Assembly (NCBI GenBank): GCA_018711955.1
Contig: DVHQ01000238.1
Location: 1-11,840 of the forward strand
Origin: Limiplasma merdipullorum
GTDB taxonomy: Bacteria > Bacillota > Clostridia > Christensenellales > Aristaeellaceae
Length of the DNA stretch: 11,840 nt
Reading direction: 5' to 3'
Shown in pieces: positions 5,683 to 11,840 of the stretch (position 1 is its first letter; each line of letters opens with the position of its first letter). The translations under genes were made by a program, and so were the position numbers. Under the pieces are notes generated by a model. That model worked only from the letters and a program-made list of their open reading frames with translations. It ran no database searches and was not told the origin of the DNA.

Positions 5683-7416
5683 TTACAGCTTTTCTTCTCC
5701 GGACCCGCTCTCCCCTTCGGGAGGCGCGCTTTCGGGCGCCGTGCCGGGCTCCCTTGCGGGGCGCTCCCCGCTTCCGCCTTCCGGCATTGCTTCGGGCGTT
5801 TCTCTCCGGCCGCCGCCAAATCCGCCCCGGCCGCCGCCGAAGCCCATGCCGCCGGTGGAATCGGTGGTCATCTGCACGGACTGGCTGTTGCCGCCCATGG
5901 TCACGGTATAGGTTTCGCCGTCCGTAAAGCGGTCGGAATAGAGAACCGCGTGGCTATAGGCATGCAGCGTCTCAAAGTGGATCAGCACATTTCCGGCACT
6001 GTCAAGCACCTCCAGGACGCCGGAGCCGGACGAGTTCATCACCGTACCGGGGATGGAGGGGTCGCTCACACCCTGGGCCATACCGGCGGAGCCCACGGCA
6101 ACCACCGTGCCGCCGGTCAGGGTGAAGGAGCCATCGTAATCCAGCGCACCGTCGCCGCCGCTTTCGGGGCCGTTGACATACAGCTCGCCGCCGGTCATTT
6201 CCAGATCGCCGTTGACATCCACGCCGTCACCGGAGGCGGAGACAGAGATCATGCCGCCGCTGATGCACACGGTGCCCGTGGAGGAGGCAAAGCGGTCGCG
6301 GCCAAACCGGCCCGATGCCCCGAAGGTGCCCTCGTCGGAGCTGGTGGCGGAATCCCCGCCTGCCCCGTTGATGCCGTCATCGCTGGCGGTGATGCTGATT
6401 TCGCCGCCGGAGAGGGTCACGTCGGTGCCCTCCAATCCTTCGTAGGAACGGGTCACGGTGATGGTCCCGCCGGAGACGGTCAGCGTGTTGTCGGCATGCA
6501 CGCCGTCGTCGCCGGTGGCAAGGATCATCTCGCCGCCGGAAACAGTCACATCCACCGCGTGCAGCGCGTCATCCACGCTGTCGATGGAGAGGGTGCCGCC
6601 GGAGAGGGTCAGCGTGGTTTCGGCCTTCACGCCCTTCTGGCTGGGCGTGTCTTCCTCGGCCTGCTGCTCCCAGCCGCCCCGACTGCCCCAGCTGTCGGAA
6701 GCCGTCTGGCTCACGGACGCGCTGCCCTCACCGGTGGTAATGGTGAGCGTGCCGCCCGCGATGGCGACAAAGCCACGGTCCGCATCCTCGGCGTTGGTGG
6801 CCTTGATGCCGTCTCCGGTCTGGGCGCTGATGGTGATGGTCCCGCCGCCGATGGTGACCTCGTCCTTGCCGACCAGGCCGTCATCCACGGCGCTTACGGT
6901 GATATCTCCGCTCACGATGCGCAGCGAATCGCGGCAGTTGATCCCGTCCAGATAGGCGCTTTCGATGGTGAGCGCGCCGTTCCCGTTGATGGTCAGGTCG
7001 TCGCGCACATAGATGGCCGCGTCGTTATCCTCCTCGGCGGGCGTGGCCGAACCCTGCGTGAGGGAATTGACGCTGCCCTCCGCCAGGGTCAGAATCAGCT
7101 TGTCGCAGCCGTCGGAGGTCAGCGCCGCCCCATCCTCGTTGTGGACGCTCACGCCGTCCAGCAGGAGCCATACGTCGCCCTCCGTGGCCGGCGCCACCCG
7201 GATGCTGCCGTCCGCTACCTGGCCGCTCAGGCGGTAGACACCCGGCTCGGTGATGTCTACGCCGCCTTCGGTCAGGACGATGTCAACGGCCTCGGAGGGA
7301 TCGGCGAGGGTAAGGTCCTTGTCGCTGAACAGGTCATCCGCCGTCTCGGCCATGACGGCGAAAAACGCGGGAATGCACAGGAGAAGCGTGCAGAGAACAG
7401 AAAAGAAACGTTTCAT
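5683..7416 (-). CDS. secreted beta-helix carbohydrate-binding domain protein (Cthe_2159-like)
   Basis: 577 residues. Signal peptide at 1-23 (MKRF, hydrophobic core LLLCIPAFFAV, probable cleavage after AVMA). The body (about 40-515) is a series of SGGTITV-type strands alternating with D/E-G-I/V/L turns at about 158, 180, 203, 284, 305, 327, 348, 399 and 423, spaced 21-24 residues: the pattern of a right-handed parallel beta helix. It matches the Cthe_2159 family of Clostridium thermocellum, known as calcium-containing proteins that bind acidic and cellulosic polysaccharides. Two spots are larger, at about 205-280 and 350-395. The C-terminus is a Gly/Arg tract (522-538) followed by a Pro/Glu-rich tail, with no LPXTG or membrane anchor. 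Start: an upstream in-frame GTG at 7437 is rejected because the AAGGAGG site (7426-7432) lies inside that extension; ATG 7416 follows it with a 9-nt spacer. Last gene of the operon, 17 nt after DUF4956. The binding role is family inference. Confidence 0.86.
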   Translation of the reverse strand: MKRFFSVLCTLLLCIPAFFAVMAETADDLFSDKDLTLADPSEAVDIVLTEGGVDITEPGVYRLSGQVADGSIRVAPATEGDVWLLLDGVSVHNEDGAALTSDGCDKLILTLAEGSVNSLTQGSATPAEEDNDAAIYVRDDLTINGNGALTIESAYLDGINCRDSLRIVSGDITVSAVDDGLVGKDEVTIGGGTITISAQTGDGIKATNAEDADRGFVAIAGGTLTITTGEGSASVSQTASDSWGSRGGWEQQAEEDTPSQKGVKAETTLTLSGGTLSIDSVDDALHAVDVTVSGGEMILATGDDGVHADNTLTVSGGTITVTRSYEGLEGTDVTLSGGEISITASDDGINGAGGDSATSSDEGTFGASGRFGRDRFASSTGTVCISGGMISVSASGDGVDVNGDLEMTGGELYVNGPESGGDGALDYDGSFTLTGGTVVAVGSAGMAQGVSDPSIPGTVMNSSGSGVLEVLDSAGNVLIHFETLHAYSHAVLYSDRFTDGETYTVTMGGNSQSVQMTTDSTGGMGFGGGRGGFGGGRRETPEAMPEGGSGERPAREPGTAPESAPPEGESGSGEEKL

Positions 7417-7425
7417 GGGAAAAGG

Positions 7426-7432
7426 CCTCCTT
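7426..7432 (-). promoter_or_regulatory. ribosome binding site deciding the start of the beta-helix gene
   Basis: AAGGAGG on the minus strand, 9 nt before ATG 7416. It lies between that ATG and the DUF4956 stop, and excludes the longer GTG start at 7437. Confidence 0.8.
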
Positions 7433-7433
7433 G

Positions 7434-8096
7434 TCACAGCTCTTCGTGGACGGGCGCGTTGCGCGTGAGAGACAGGGTGAGGTTTCCGTTGCGGCAGCGC
7501 AGTTCATCCAGAAAGGCTTTTTCCTGTTTGGGGTCCTTGAGGACAACCGTATAGCGCAGCTCAAAGAGGCTGCCCATACCGGTGGTCTTGACCCCCTCCA
7601 GCCGCCAGCGGCGCGTGTGGGCGGCAAACAGGTCGTCAAACACGCCGGTGTAGTCCAGATCCTCGGGAATGGTCACGCGCAGCAGAAGCGGCTGGGAAAA
7701 AGGATGGATAAAGTGCAGGGCCAGAAGCAGCGCGCACACGACCGCCGTGAGCAGCAGCGCATACCCCGTATAGGCCATGCTGGTGGCCAGGCCGGTTCCC
7801 ATGGCCAGAAAGATGAGCGTGATATCGCGCGAGGAGCCGGGCACGGAGCGGAAGCGCACCAGGCTGAATGCGCCCAACACCGCCACACCCGTGCCGACGT
7901 TTCCGTTGACCATGAGGATGACGGCCTGCACCACCACGGGCAGCGTGACCAGCGAGGCGGCAAACCCCCTGCTGCACTGGCCCGTAAGCATGGCGGTGAT
8001 GGCGATGAGCAGGCCGCAGGCGGCGGCGCAGAGCATCAGCACCAGCATGCTGCCGATGGACAGGCCCTGATTGACGTCAAACATGGCAGACAGCAT
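7434..8096 (-). CDS. DUF4956 domain-containing membrane protein
   Basis: 220 residues. The N-terminal half holds about four membrane segments (about 15-37, 46-64, 66-80, 93-130). Between them is the family signature GAFSLVRFRSVPGSSRDI at 75-92, with arginines at 81, 83 and 90 next to the membrane. The C-terminal half (about 131-220) is soluble and reads as alternating strands and helices, resembling the ACT/ferredoxin-like tails of MgtC-type proteins; that likeness is my inference. The biochemical role of DUF4956 is unknown. It is recurrently encoded beside VTC-domain polyphosphate polymerases in Clostridia, as here. Start: the first in-frame codon is GTG 8105, but it lies on the ribosome binding site. 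ATG 8096 is 8 nt from GGAGG; ATG 8084 is too far. It overlaps the polymerase gene by 20 nt, so translation is likely coupled. Confidence 0.88.
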   Translation of the reverse strand: MLSAMFDVNQGLSIGSMLVLMLCAAACGLLIAITAMLTGQCSRGFAASLVTLPVVVQAVILMVNGNVGTGVAVLGAFSLVRFRSVPGSSRDITLIFLAMGTGLATSMAYTGYALLLTAVVCALLLALHFIHPFSQPLLLRVTIPEDLDYTGVFDDLFAAHTRRWRLEGVKTTGMGSLFELRYTVVLKDPKQEKAFLDELRCRNGNLTLSLTRNAPVHEEL

Positions 8097-8841
8097 CGCA
8101 AACACCTCCTTTCACGGCGGCGGGGCGCATGGCGCGGGCCTGCCCCGCGCGCATGCGGGCCTCATACACGCGGCCGTATTTGGAAAACGATGTGGGACGG
8201 ATCTCGTTTTGATCCAGCGCAGCGCACAGCCACAGCGGGATGGCGTGCGCGGTCTTGATTTCCATCAGACGCATGCCGGGCGCGAGCAGCGATTCGCCCG
8301 CCGCCCCCAGGCGCAGGTCCAGATCCGTCTGCCGGCTGCGGATATCGCGGTCGATGGTAATGCGCAGCTGATTCGGGCTGGGCTCCAGCTCCGTGTAGGC
8401 GGTGCGGTCATAGGCCAGAAGCACGGCGGGCCGCAGCCGGTAGCGGCGCAGCATGTAGGCGATCTCCCGCCCGATCTGCCCGCCGGCGGCGGGGATGGAT
8501 TCCCGCGCCAGGCACTCCATGGCGCGTGCCAGCGGCAGGCAGATGCGGCGTTTATACACCACACCCTGCACCTTTTTCTTCACTTCCAGAAACACGTTGT
8601 CCCCGTCGCCCGGCACCCCATAGCTGCGCAGACGCAGCTTCTCTTTATATACGGGCTTTTCCAGGCTGCGCCGGATGAGCAGGCTGTCAGCGGTATCCAG
8701 ATAGAGGCTCAAAATGGTGCTTTCGCCGTACTGGTCCGCTTGCATGTATTCGGGCAGCACGCGCATCAGCCCTTCGTACTGAGAAGGTGTAAGCAGAAAT
8801 TTGCGCTCCACGCGCTCAAAAACATAGGTGAGATTTCCCAT
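8077..8841 (-). CDS. VTC-domain polyphosphate polymerase
   Basis: 254 residues, the usual length of a stand-alone VTC catalytic domain (triphosphate tunnel metalloenzyme fold). Members characterised in yeast (Vtc4) use ATP to extend polyphosphate inside a tunnel of basic residues with a metal-binding Glu. The expected residues are seen in order: ERKF at 12-15, YLDT at 47-50, KLRLRSYG at 68-75, FLEVKKK at 84-90 followed by YKRR at 96-99, YDRTAY at 144-149, LRITID at 159-164 with R168, MEIKT at 193-197, and FSKYG at 219-223. No key position appears lost, so activity is likely. There is no membrane segment and no SPX regulatory domain, unlike yeast. The long frame begins at a TTG (8880), but ATG 8841 follows an AGGGAG site at 8 nt and lies one base after the upstream stop. 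Its membrane link is presumably DUF4956, encoded next. Confidence 0.92.
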   Translation of the reverse strand: MGNLTYVFERVERKFLLTPSQYEGLMRVLPEYMQADQYGESTILSLYLDTADSLLIRRSLEKPVYKEKLRLRSYGVPGDGDNVFLEVKKKVQGVVYKRRICLPLARAMECLARESIPAAGGQIGREIAYMLRRYRLRPAVLLAYDRTAYTELEPSPNQLRITIDRDIRSRQTDLDLRLGAAGESLLAPGMRLMEIKTAHAIPLWLCAALDQNEIRPTSFSKYGRVYEARMRAGQARAMRPAAVKGGVCDAVCHV

Positions 8842-8842
8842 T

Positions 8843-9250
8843 TCAACAGCTCCCTTCCGGTTTGATTCGCCACAGGCCAAGCGTGCCGGCCAGCGTCAGC
8901 ACCCCGCCGCCCGCGAGGAACCAGTATTCCCAGCCGCCGTCCACTCCGGCGATGTCCACGATGCCCCGGTAATACAGCCCCGCCGTCACCGTGGCCAGAC
9001 CCGCGAAGAGCAGGTTCTGCCATGGGCGTGCCAGAGCGGGGGAAACGGAGCGCCCGCGCGCGATGCCCCATGCCCACAGATGTACGGCGCCGCCCAGCAG
9101 CGGCACCAGAAACGCCCACGTCATTGCACGCGAGGTAACGCCATGCCCGAATGTCTGGTAGACGGCGCTTGCCGCGGCACAGCCTCCCGCGCAGAGGACG
9201 CAGCCCAGCGTACGCCTGCGCACAGTGGGCTCAAAGGCCGATGTAGACAA
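8843..9250 (-). CDS. small four-helix membrane protein, unknown function
   Basis: 135 residues in a compact operon position between the phosphodiester glycosidase and the polyphosphate polymerase. I do not recognise a family. Hydrophobic segments at about 14-33, 42-63, 79-98 and 108-127 suggest four membrane helices, with an Arg-rich start (RRR at 11-13) and basic loops at 65-67 suggesting a cytoplasmic N-terminus by the positive-inside rule. It contains WGIARGR and a GW-E-YWFLAGGG stretch. The start is a TTG at 9250, unusual but supported by a strong GGGAGGTGA site 6 nt upstream, placed inside the end of the preceding gene and giving a 20-nt overlap. No ATG is available nearby; a GTG at codon 10 has no good site. 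The stop is one base before the polymerase ATG, which suggests coupled expression. Confidence 0.75.
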   Translation of the reverse strand: MSTSAFEPTVRRRTLGCVLCAGGCAAASAVYQTFGHGVTSRAMTWAFLVPLLGGAVHLWAWGIARGRSVSPALARPWQNLLFAGLATVTAGLYYRGIVDIAGVDGGWEYWFLAGGGVLTLAGTLGLWRIKPEGSC

Positions 9251-10151
9251 TGTCGCTCACCTCCCGTTCGGTAATGGTGCGGCCGTTGGTGGTGGGGTTG
9301 TTGACCACCTCGCCCTGAAAGACCATCGTGGACGAGCCGCCGCCATCCAGGTTGTAGGCTGTTTCACAGCCGATATCCAGCATCAGATCCGCCAGCTGCA
9401 CAAGGGACAGCCCCGCGCTTTCCTCCGTGCGGCCGTCCGTTACCACGAAGGCGTAGTGCAAAGGCCCGATCTGTCCGATGGCCGTGCGCGGGTTGCTGGC
9501 CATGGAGCGCGCCACCTCGTCGCCATCCGCCACGGACACTTCTCCGTCCGTGACCAGCGCAGGGCCGAAGGAGAAAATTTGCCACAGGCCGTCGGCGTCG
9601 CCGGCAGTCATGGTGCGGTCATCCGCAATGGAGAAATCCCCGGAGGCGTCTACCAGCAGCAGCTCCGTGGCCGAGGAGGCCGCGGTGTCCCGGTAGAGCA
9701 CCCCGTTTCTGAGGCACCAGCCGCTTTTGCGCGAACCATAAAAGTCGCCGTTGATGGCCAGCACCGCGCCGTTTGCCACGGCAAGCTCGCTTACGGTATC
9801 GGTCACGTTGCGGCCGAAGGTGTTTTCGGCCAGGGCCGTGCGCAAAAGGGCGGGGCTCGCCAGCCGCACGTCCGCCACATAGCAGGTGGTGCCGTCGCGC
9901 CGGAGAGTGGTGAGCTGCACGCTCATGGACTCGTCCTGATAGAAGGAGGCGTCTGCCGCCTGAGGCGCGGCCAGGGTGGCGGAGGGGGCAAGGGTTTCCA
10001 GCACCTCATCGGCGACGTCGCGCGCACGGGATACAATCAGCTCCCGGTGCGGGATGACGAAGGTATCCAGCAGCGCCCAGGTGAACGCCGCGATCAAAAA
10101 CGCCGCGTAGCACGCGGCAAAGCGCCATGGCGCCTGGAAAAAGCCTTTCAT
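9231..10151 (-). CDS. phosphodiester glycosidase family protein (NAGPA domain), membrane-anchored
   Basis: 306 residues. An N-terminal membrane segment (about 11-32, FAACYAAFLIAAF...) with basic residues before it suggests a signal anchor, placing the catalytic domain outside the cell. The domain (about 75-306) is of the NAGPA type, first known from the human enzyme that removes GlcNAc from a GlcNAc-phosphodiester. Motifs: AINGDFYG at 132-139, SFGPALVTDG at 194-203, NPRTAIGQ at 220-227, VVTDGR at 236-241, and the hallmark NLDGGGSSTMVF at 267-278. Known bacterial members act on phosphodiester-linked sugars or exopolysaccharide; the substrate here is unknown. Start: the frame is open to 10328, but ATG 10151 has AAAGGAGG 5 nt upstream and leads into the anchor. 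First gene of the five-gene operon. Confidence 0.9.
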   Translation of the reverse strand: MKGFFQAPWRFAACYAAFLIAAFTWALLDTFVIPHRELIVSRARDVADEVLETLAPSATLAAPQAADASFYQDESMSVQLTTLRRDGTTCYVADVRLASPALLRTALAENTFGRNVTDTVSELAVANGAVLAINGDFYGSRKSGWCLRNGVLYRDTAASSATELLLVDASGDFSIADDRTMTAGDADGLWQIFSFGPALVTDGEVSVADGDEVARSMASNPRTAIGQIGPLHYAFVVTDGRTEESAGLSLVQLADLMLDIGCETAYNLDGGGSSTMVFQGEVVNNPTTNGRTITEREVSDIVYIGL

Positions 10152-10156
10152 GCGGA

Positions 10157-10164
10157 CCTCCTTT
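10157..10164 (-). promoter_or_regulatory. ribosome binding site of the phosphodiester glycosidase gene
   Basis: AAAGGAGG on the minus strand, 5 nt before ATG 10151. It supports this start over the frame extension to 10328. Confidence 0.75.
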
Positions 10165-10175
10165 CCATGGGGCAG

Positions 10176-10207
10176 AGTATAGCGGCCCTTTGTGTAAGCC
10201 GTGTGAA
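10176..10207 (-). promoter_or_regulatory. possible promoter for the five-gene operon (weak)
   Basis: Minus strand: TATACT at 10181-10176 is the best -10 candidate near the first gene. The only reasonable -35, TTCACA at 10207-10202, is 20 bp away, longer than ideal. A start near 10169 would give a very short leader. A weak promoter, or one needing an activator, would look like this. Confidence 0.35.
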
Positions 10208-10315
10208 CGTGGACTGACGGACAGCCAAAGCCACAATGGAAATTTTCGGATGCTGCGCATTTGCCCGTGCCGGGACGTATTCCCTGAGCCTGTACAATTC
10301 CTGCACTTTTTGACG

Positions 10316-10338
10316 GTCCGCATTGCAACCGGGCGGAC
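10316..10338. repeat. inverted repeat flanking the aconitase -35 (candidate operator)
   Basis: GTCCGC at 10316-10321 and GCGGAC at 10333-10338 are perfect reverse complements, 11 bp apart. The -35 hexamer TTGCAA lies within the spacer. The position suits a repressor site, but 6-bp arms are short in a GC-rich genome. Confidence 0.35.
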
Positions 10339-10351
10339 GAGTCCTTATACT
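10323..10351 (+). promoter_or_regulatory. sigma-A promoter of the aconitase gene
   Basis: TTGCAA at 10323-10328 (4 of 6), a 17-bp spacer, then TATACT at 10346-10351 (5 of 6). Expected start near 10358, leader about 59 nt. Confidence 0.65.
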
Positions 10352-10360
10352 AAACACAGT

Positions 10361-10383
10361 GCGGCCTGCCGGAAGCGGGCCGC
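10361..10383 (+). promoter_or_regulatory. 5'-UTR hairpin at the start of the aconitase mRNA
   Basis: Nine-pair stem (10361-10369 with 10375-10383, one T-G wobble) and a five-base loop CGGAA. It begins within a few bases of the predicted transcript start and is not followed by a U-run, so it is not a terminator. It could stabilise the mRNA or be a regulatory stem; no known riboswitch consensus is recognised. Confidence 0.5.
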
Positions 10384-10402
10384 AAACACAGGGAAAGTGC
10401 AC

Positions 10403-10407
10403 GGAGG
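10403..10407 (+). promoter_or_regulatory. ribosome binding site of the aconitase gene
   Basis: GGAGG, 9 nt before the ATG at 10417; it supports this start. Confidence 0.75.
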
Positions 10408-10416
10408 ACCAAAAGC

Positions 10417-11840
10417 ATGAACGTAACCCAGAAGATTCTTTCCGCCCATTTGATATCCGGCGAGCTCAAGCCGGGCAGCGAAATCGCTATCCGCATCGAC
10501 CAGACGCTCACGCAGGATTCCACCGGGACCATGGCCTATCTGCAGTTTGAGGCCATGGATGTAAAACGCGTCAAAACCGAACGCAGCATGGCCTACATCG
10601 ATCACAACACCCTCCAGACCGGCTTTGAAAACGCGGACGACCACCGCTATATCGCAAGCGTCGCCCGCAAGCACGGCATCTATCTGAGCAAGCCGGGCAA
10701 CGGCATCTGCCATCAGGTGCAGCTGGAACGCATCGGCAAGCCGGGCAAAACGCTGCTTGGCAGCGACAGCCACACCCCCACCGGCGGCGCGCTGGGCATG
10801 ATCGCCATCGGCGCGGGCGGGCTGGACGTGGCGGTGGCCATGGGTGGCGGCGCGTATTATCTCAGCTGCCCCAGCGTGGTAAGCGTGCGCCTCACGGGGC
10901 GGCTCTGCCGAGGTGTGGCCGCCAAGGACGTGATTCTGGAGCTGCTGCGCCGCCTCACCGTCAAGGGCGGCGTGGGCAAGGTGATGGAGTACACGGGGCC
11001 GGGCGTTGAGACGCTGTCCATCCCCGAACGTGCAACCATTGCCAACATGGGCGCGGAGCTGGGCGCGACGACGTCCGTGTTCCCCTCGGACGAGGTGACG
11101 CGCGGCTTCCTGAAGGCGCAGGGCCGCGAAGCGGACTTTATCCCGCTGGCCGCCGACCCGGATGCGACGTATGACGAGGCGGTGGAGATTGATCTGTCGG
11201 CGCTGGTGCCGATGGTGGCGCTGCCGCACATGCCCGACAACGTGAAAACCGTGGCCGAGACCGGCCCCATCCATGTGGATCAGGTGTGCATCGGCTCGTG
11301 CACCAACTCCAGCTATCTGGACATGATGCGCGTGGCCGCTATTCTCAAGGGCAAGACCGTGAACCCCGACGTATCGCTGGTCATCGCGCCGGGCAGCCGG
11401 CAGGTGCTCAGCATGCTCAGCGCTAACGGCGCGCTGCATGACATGATCGAGGCCGGCGCGCGCATCTGCGAAACGGCGTGCGGCTTCTGCATCGGCATGG
11501 GCCAGAGCCCCTGCACCAACGCCGTGAGCGTGCGCACCAACAACCGCAACTTCTTCGGCCGCAGCGGCACCAAGAGCGCAGGCATCTACCTGGTGAGCTG
11601 CGAAACCGCCGCCGCCACCGCCCTGACCGGCGTGCTCACCGACCCGCGCGGCGTGGACGCCGATTTGGACGTGGTTATGCCGGATACCTTCCTCTACAAC
11701 GACAACCTCATCATCTCCCCTGCCCCGGAAGAGGAAGCGGACGCGGTGGAGGTCGTCCGCGGCCCCAACATCAAGCCCTTCCCCAAGGCCGAGGCCCTGG
11801 CGGAGAGCCTCAGCGGCAAGGTGCTGCTCAAGATGGAGGA
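10417..11840 (+). CDS. aconitate hydratase (partial, C-terminus off right edge)
   Basis: Interconverts citrate and isocitrate through cis-aconitate with a [4Fe-4S] cluster; cytosolic. 474 residues are visible of an expected roughly 640 for the compact single-chain type found in Clostridia and Aquifex, so the C-terminal swivel domain is missing. Motifs: IDQTLTQDSTGTMA at 27-40, ENADDH at 71-76, SKPGNGICHQV at 91-101, GSDSHTPTGG at 115-124, IGAGGLDVAVAMGG at 131-144, the cluster ligand C295 in IGSCTNSS, and ligands C355 and C358 in ETACGFCIGMGQSP, followed by SVRTNNRNFFGRSGTKSA at 371-388. The CGFC form replaces the more usual CGPC but keeps both cysteines. Start ATG 10417 follows GGAGG and begins with the family's TQKI...H...G pattern. 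Divergent from the glycosidase operon, with its own promoter. It could supply 2-oxoglutarate for glutamate. Confidence 0.94.
   Translation, partial: MNVTQKILSAHLISGELKPGSEIAIRIDQTLTQDSTGTMAYLQFEAMDVKRVKTERSMAYIDHNTLQTGFENADDHRYIASVARKHGIYLSKPGNGICHQVQLERIGKPGKTLLGSDSHTPTGGALGMIAIGAGGLDVAVAMGGGAYYLSCPSVVSVRLTGRLCRGVAAKDVILELLRRLTVKGGVGKVMEYTGPGVETLSIPERATIANMGAELGATTSVFPSDEVTRGFLKAQGREADFIPLAADPDATYDEAVEIDLSALVPMVALPHMPDNVKTVAETGPIHVDQVCIGSCTNSSYLDMMRVAAILKGKTVNPDVSLVIAPGSRQVLSMLSANGALHDMIEAGARICETACGFCIGMGQSPCTNAVSVRTNNRNFFGRSGTKSAGIYLVSCETAAATALTGVLTDPRGVDADLDVVMPDTFLYNDNLIISPAPEEEADAVEVVRGPNIKPFPKAEALAESLSGKVLLKME

Larger units (their letters stand above)
10152..10416. other. divergent intergenic region between the operon and aconitase
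   Basis: 265 bp with no supported gene. It holds the ribosome binding sites of both flanking genes, the aconitase promoter and 5'-UTR hairpin, the weak promoter for the minus-strand operon, and a short inverted repeat around the aconitase -35. Small open frames here are overlapping shadows without ribosome binding sites. Confidence 0.7.

Noticed and set aside
5683..7416. DNA-level repeats in the beta-helix gene as a tandem repeat array
   Set aside because: The repetition is at the protein-fold level, with degenerate codons; there is no exact nucleotide repeat unit.
5557..7554. 665-residue open frame on the plus strand
   Set aside because: It is antisense to the beta-helix gene and reads as His/Gly/Ala/Arg-rich low-complexity protein without any domain, an effect of GC-rich codons. 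The minus-strand gene has a signal peptide, ribosome binding site and terminator.
10310..10315. TTGACG as -35 of the aconitase gene
   Set aside because: It is 30 bp from the TATACT -10; TTGCAA at 10323 has the correct 17-bp spacing.
10152..10328. N-terminal extension of the phosphodiester glycosidase
   Set aside because: It would precede the membrane anchor with non-family sequence; the AAAGGAGG site at 10157-10164 supports ATG 10151.
10345..11439. 364-residue minus-strand open frame over aconitase
   Set aside because: Antisense shadow; the plus strand encodes an unmistakable aconitase with all visible cluster cysteines.

Overview
The window looks like a GC-rich, low-redundancy chromosome segment of an anaerobic Firmicute, probably a Clostridia member. 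The pointers are strong AGGAGG-type ribosome binding sites before almost every gene, a clostridial-style chorismate synthase (GSGHHSGRLT loop), a clostridial-type single-chain aconitase, and a polyphosphate-polymerase/DUF4956/beta-helix gene set typical of Clostridia. This assignment is inference; no rRNA or other taxonomic marker is present. I see no tRNA, rRNA, CRISPR array, insertion sequence or phage gene.

Layout, left to right. (1) Positions 1-3755, minus strand: a tightly coupled operon aroA (EPSP synthase) - aroC (chorismate synthase) - rlmD-like 23S rRNA uracil methyltransferase, with stop/start overlaps at both junctions and an extended -10 promoter upstream of aroA. The methyltransferase runs off the left edge and its last residues are missing. 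AroA and AroC are the last two steps to chorismate. (2) Positions 3901-5526, minus strand: a YhhN/TMEM86-family membrane protein followed by an AEC-family (auxin efflux carrier-like) transporter, driven by a near-perfect sigma-A promoter (TTGACA, 17 bp, TATGAT). A GC hairpin abuts the first gene's ribosome binding site. (3) Positions 5683-10151, minus strand: a five-gene operon ending in a strong intrinsic terminator. It encodes, in order of transcription, a membrane-anchored phosphodiester glycosidase (NAGPA domain), a 135-residue four-helix membrane protein of unknown function, a VTC-domain polyphosphate polymerase, a DUF4956 membrane protein, and a secreted beta-helix carbohydrate-binding protein (Cthe_2159-like). 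Two junctions overlap by exactly 20 nt with the ribosome binding site inside the upstream gene. (4) Positions 10417-11840, plus strand: aconitate hydratase, divergent from the operon, running off the right edge.

How they may work together: regions 1, 2 and 4 are housekeeping or transport. Region 3 is the candidate little-described system. It couples intracellular, ATP-driven polyphosphate synthesis to a membrane partner, an outward-facing phosphodiester-sugar hydrolase and a secreted polysaccharide-binding protein. I infer a cell-envelope function linking polyphosphate or phosphodiester-linked glycans to the surface. The sequence establishes the families and their co-transcription, not that function.
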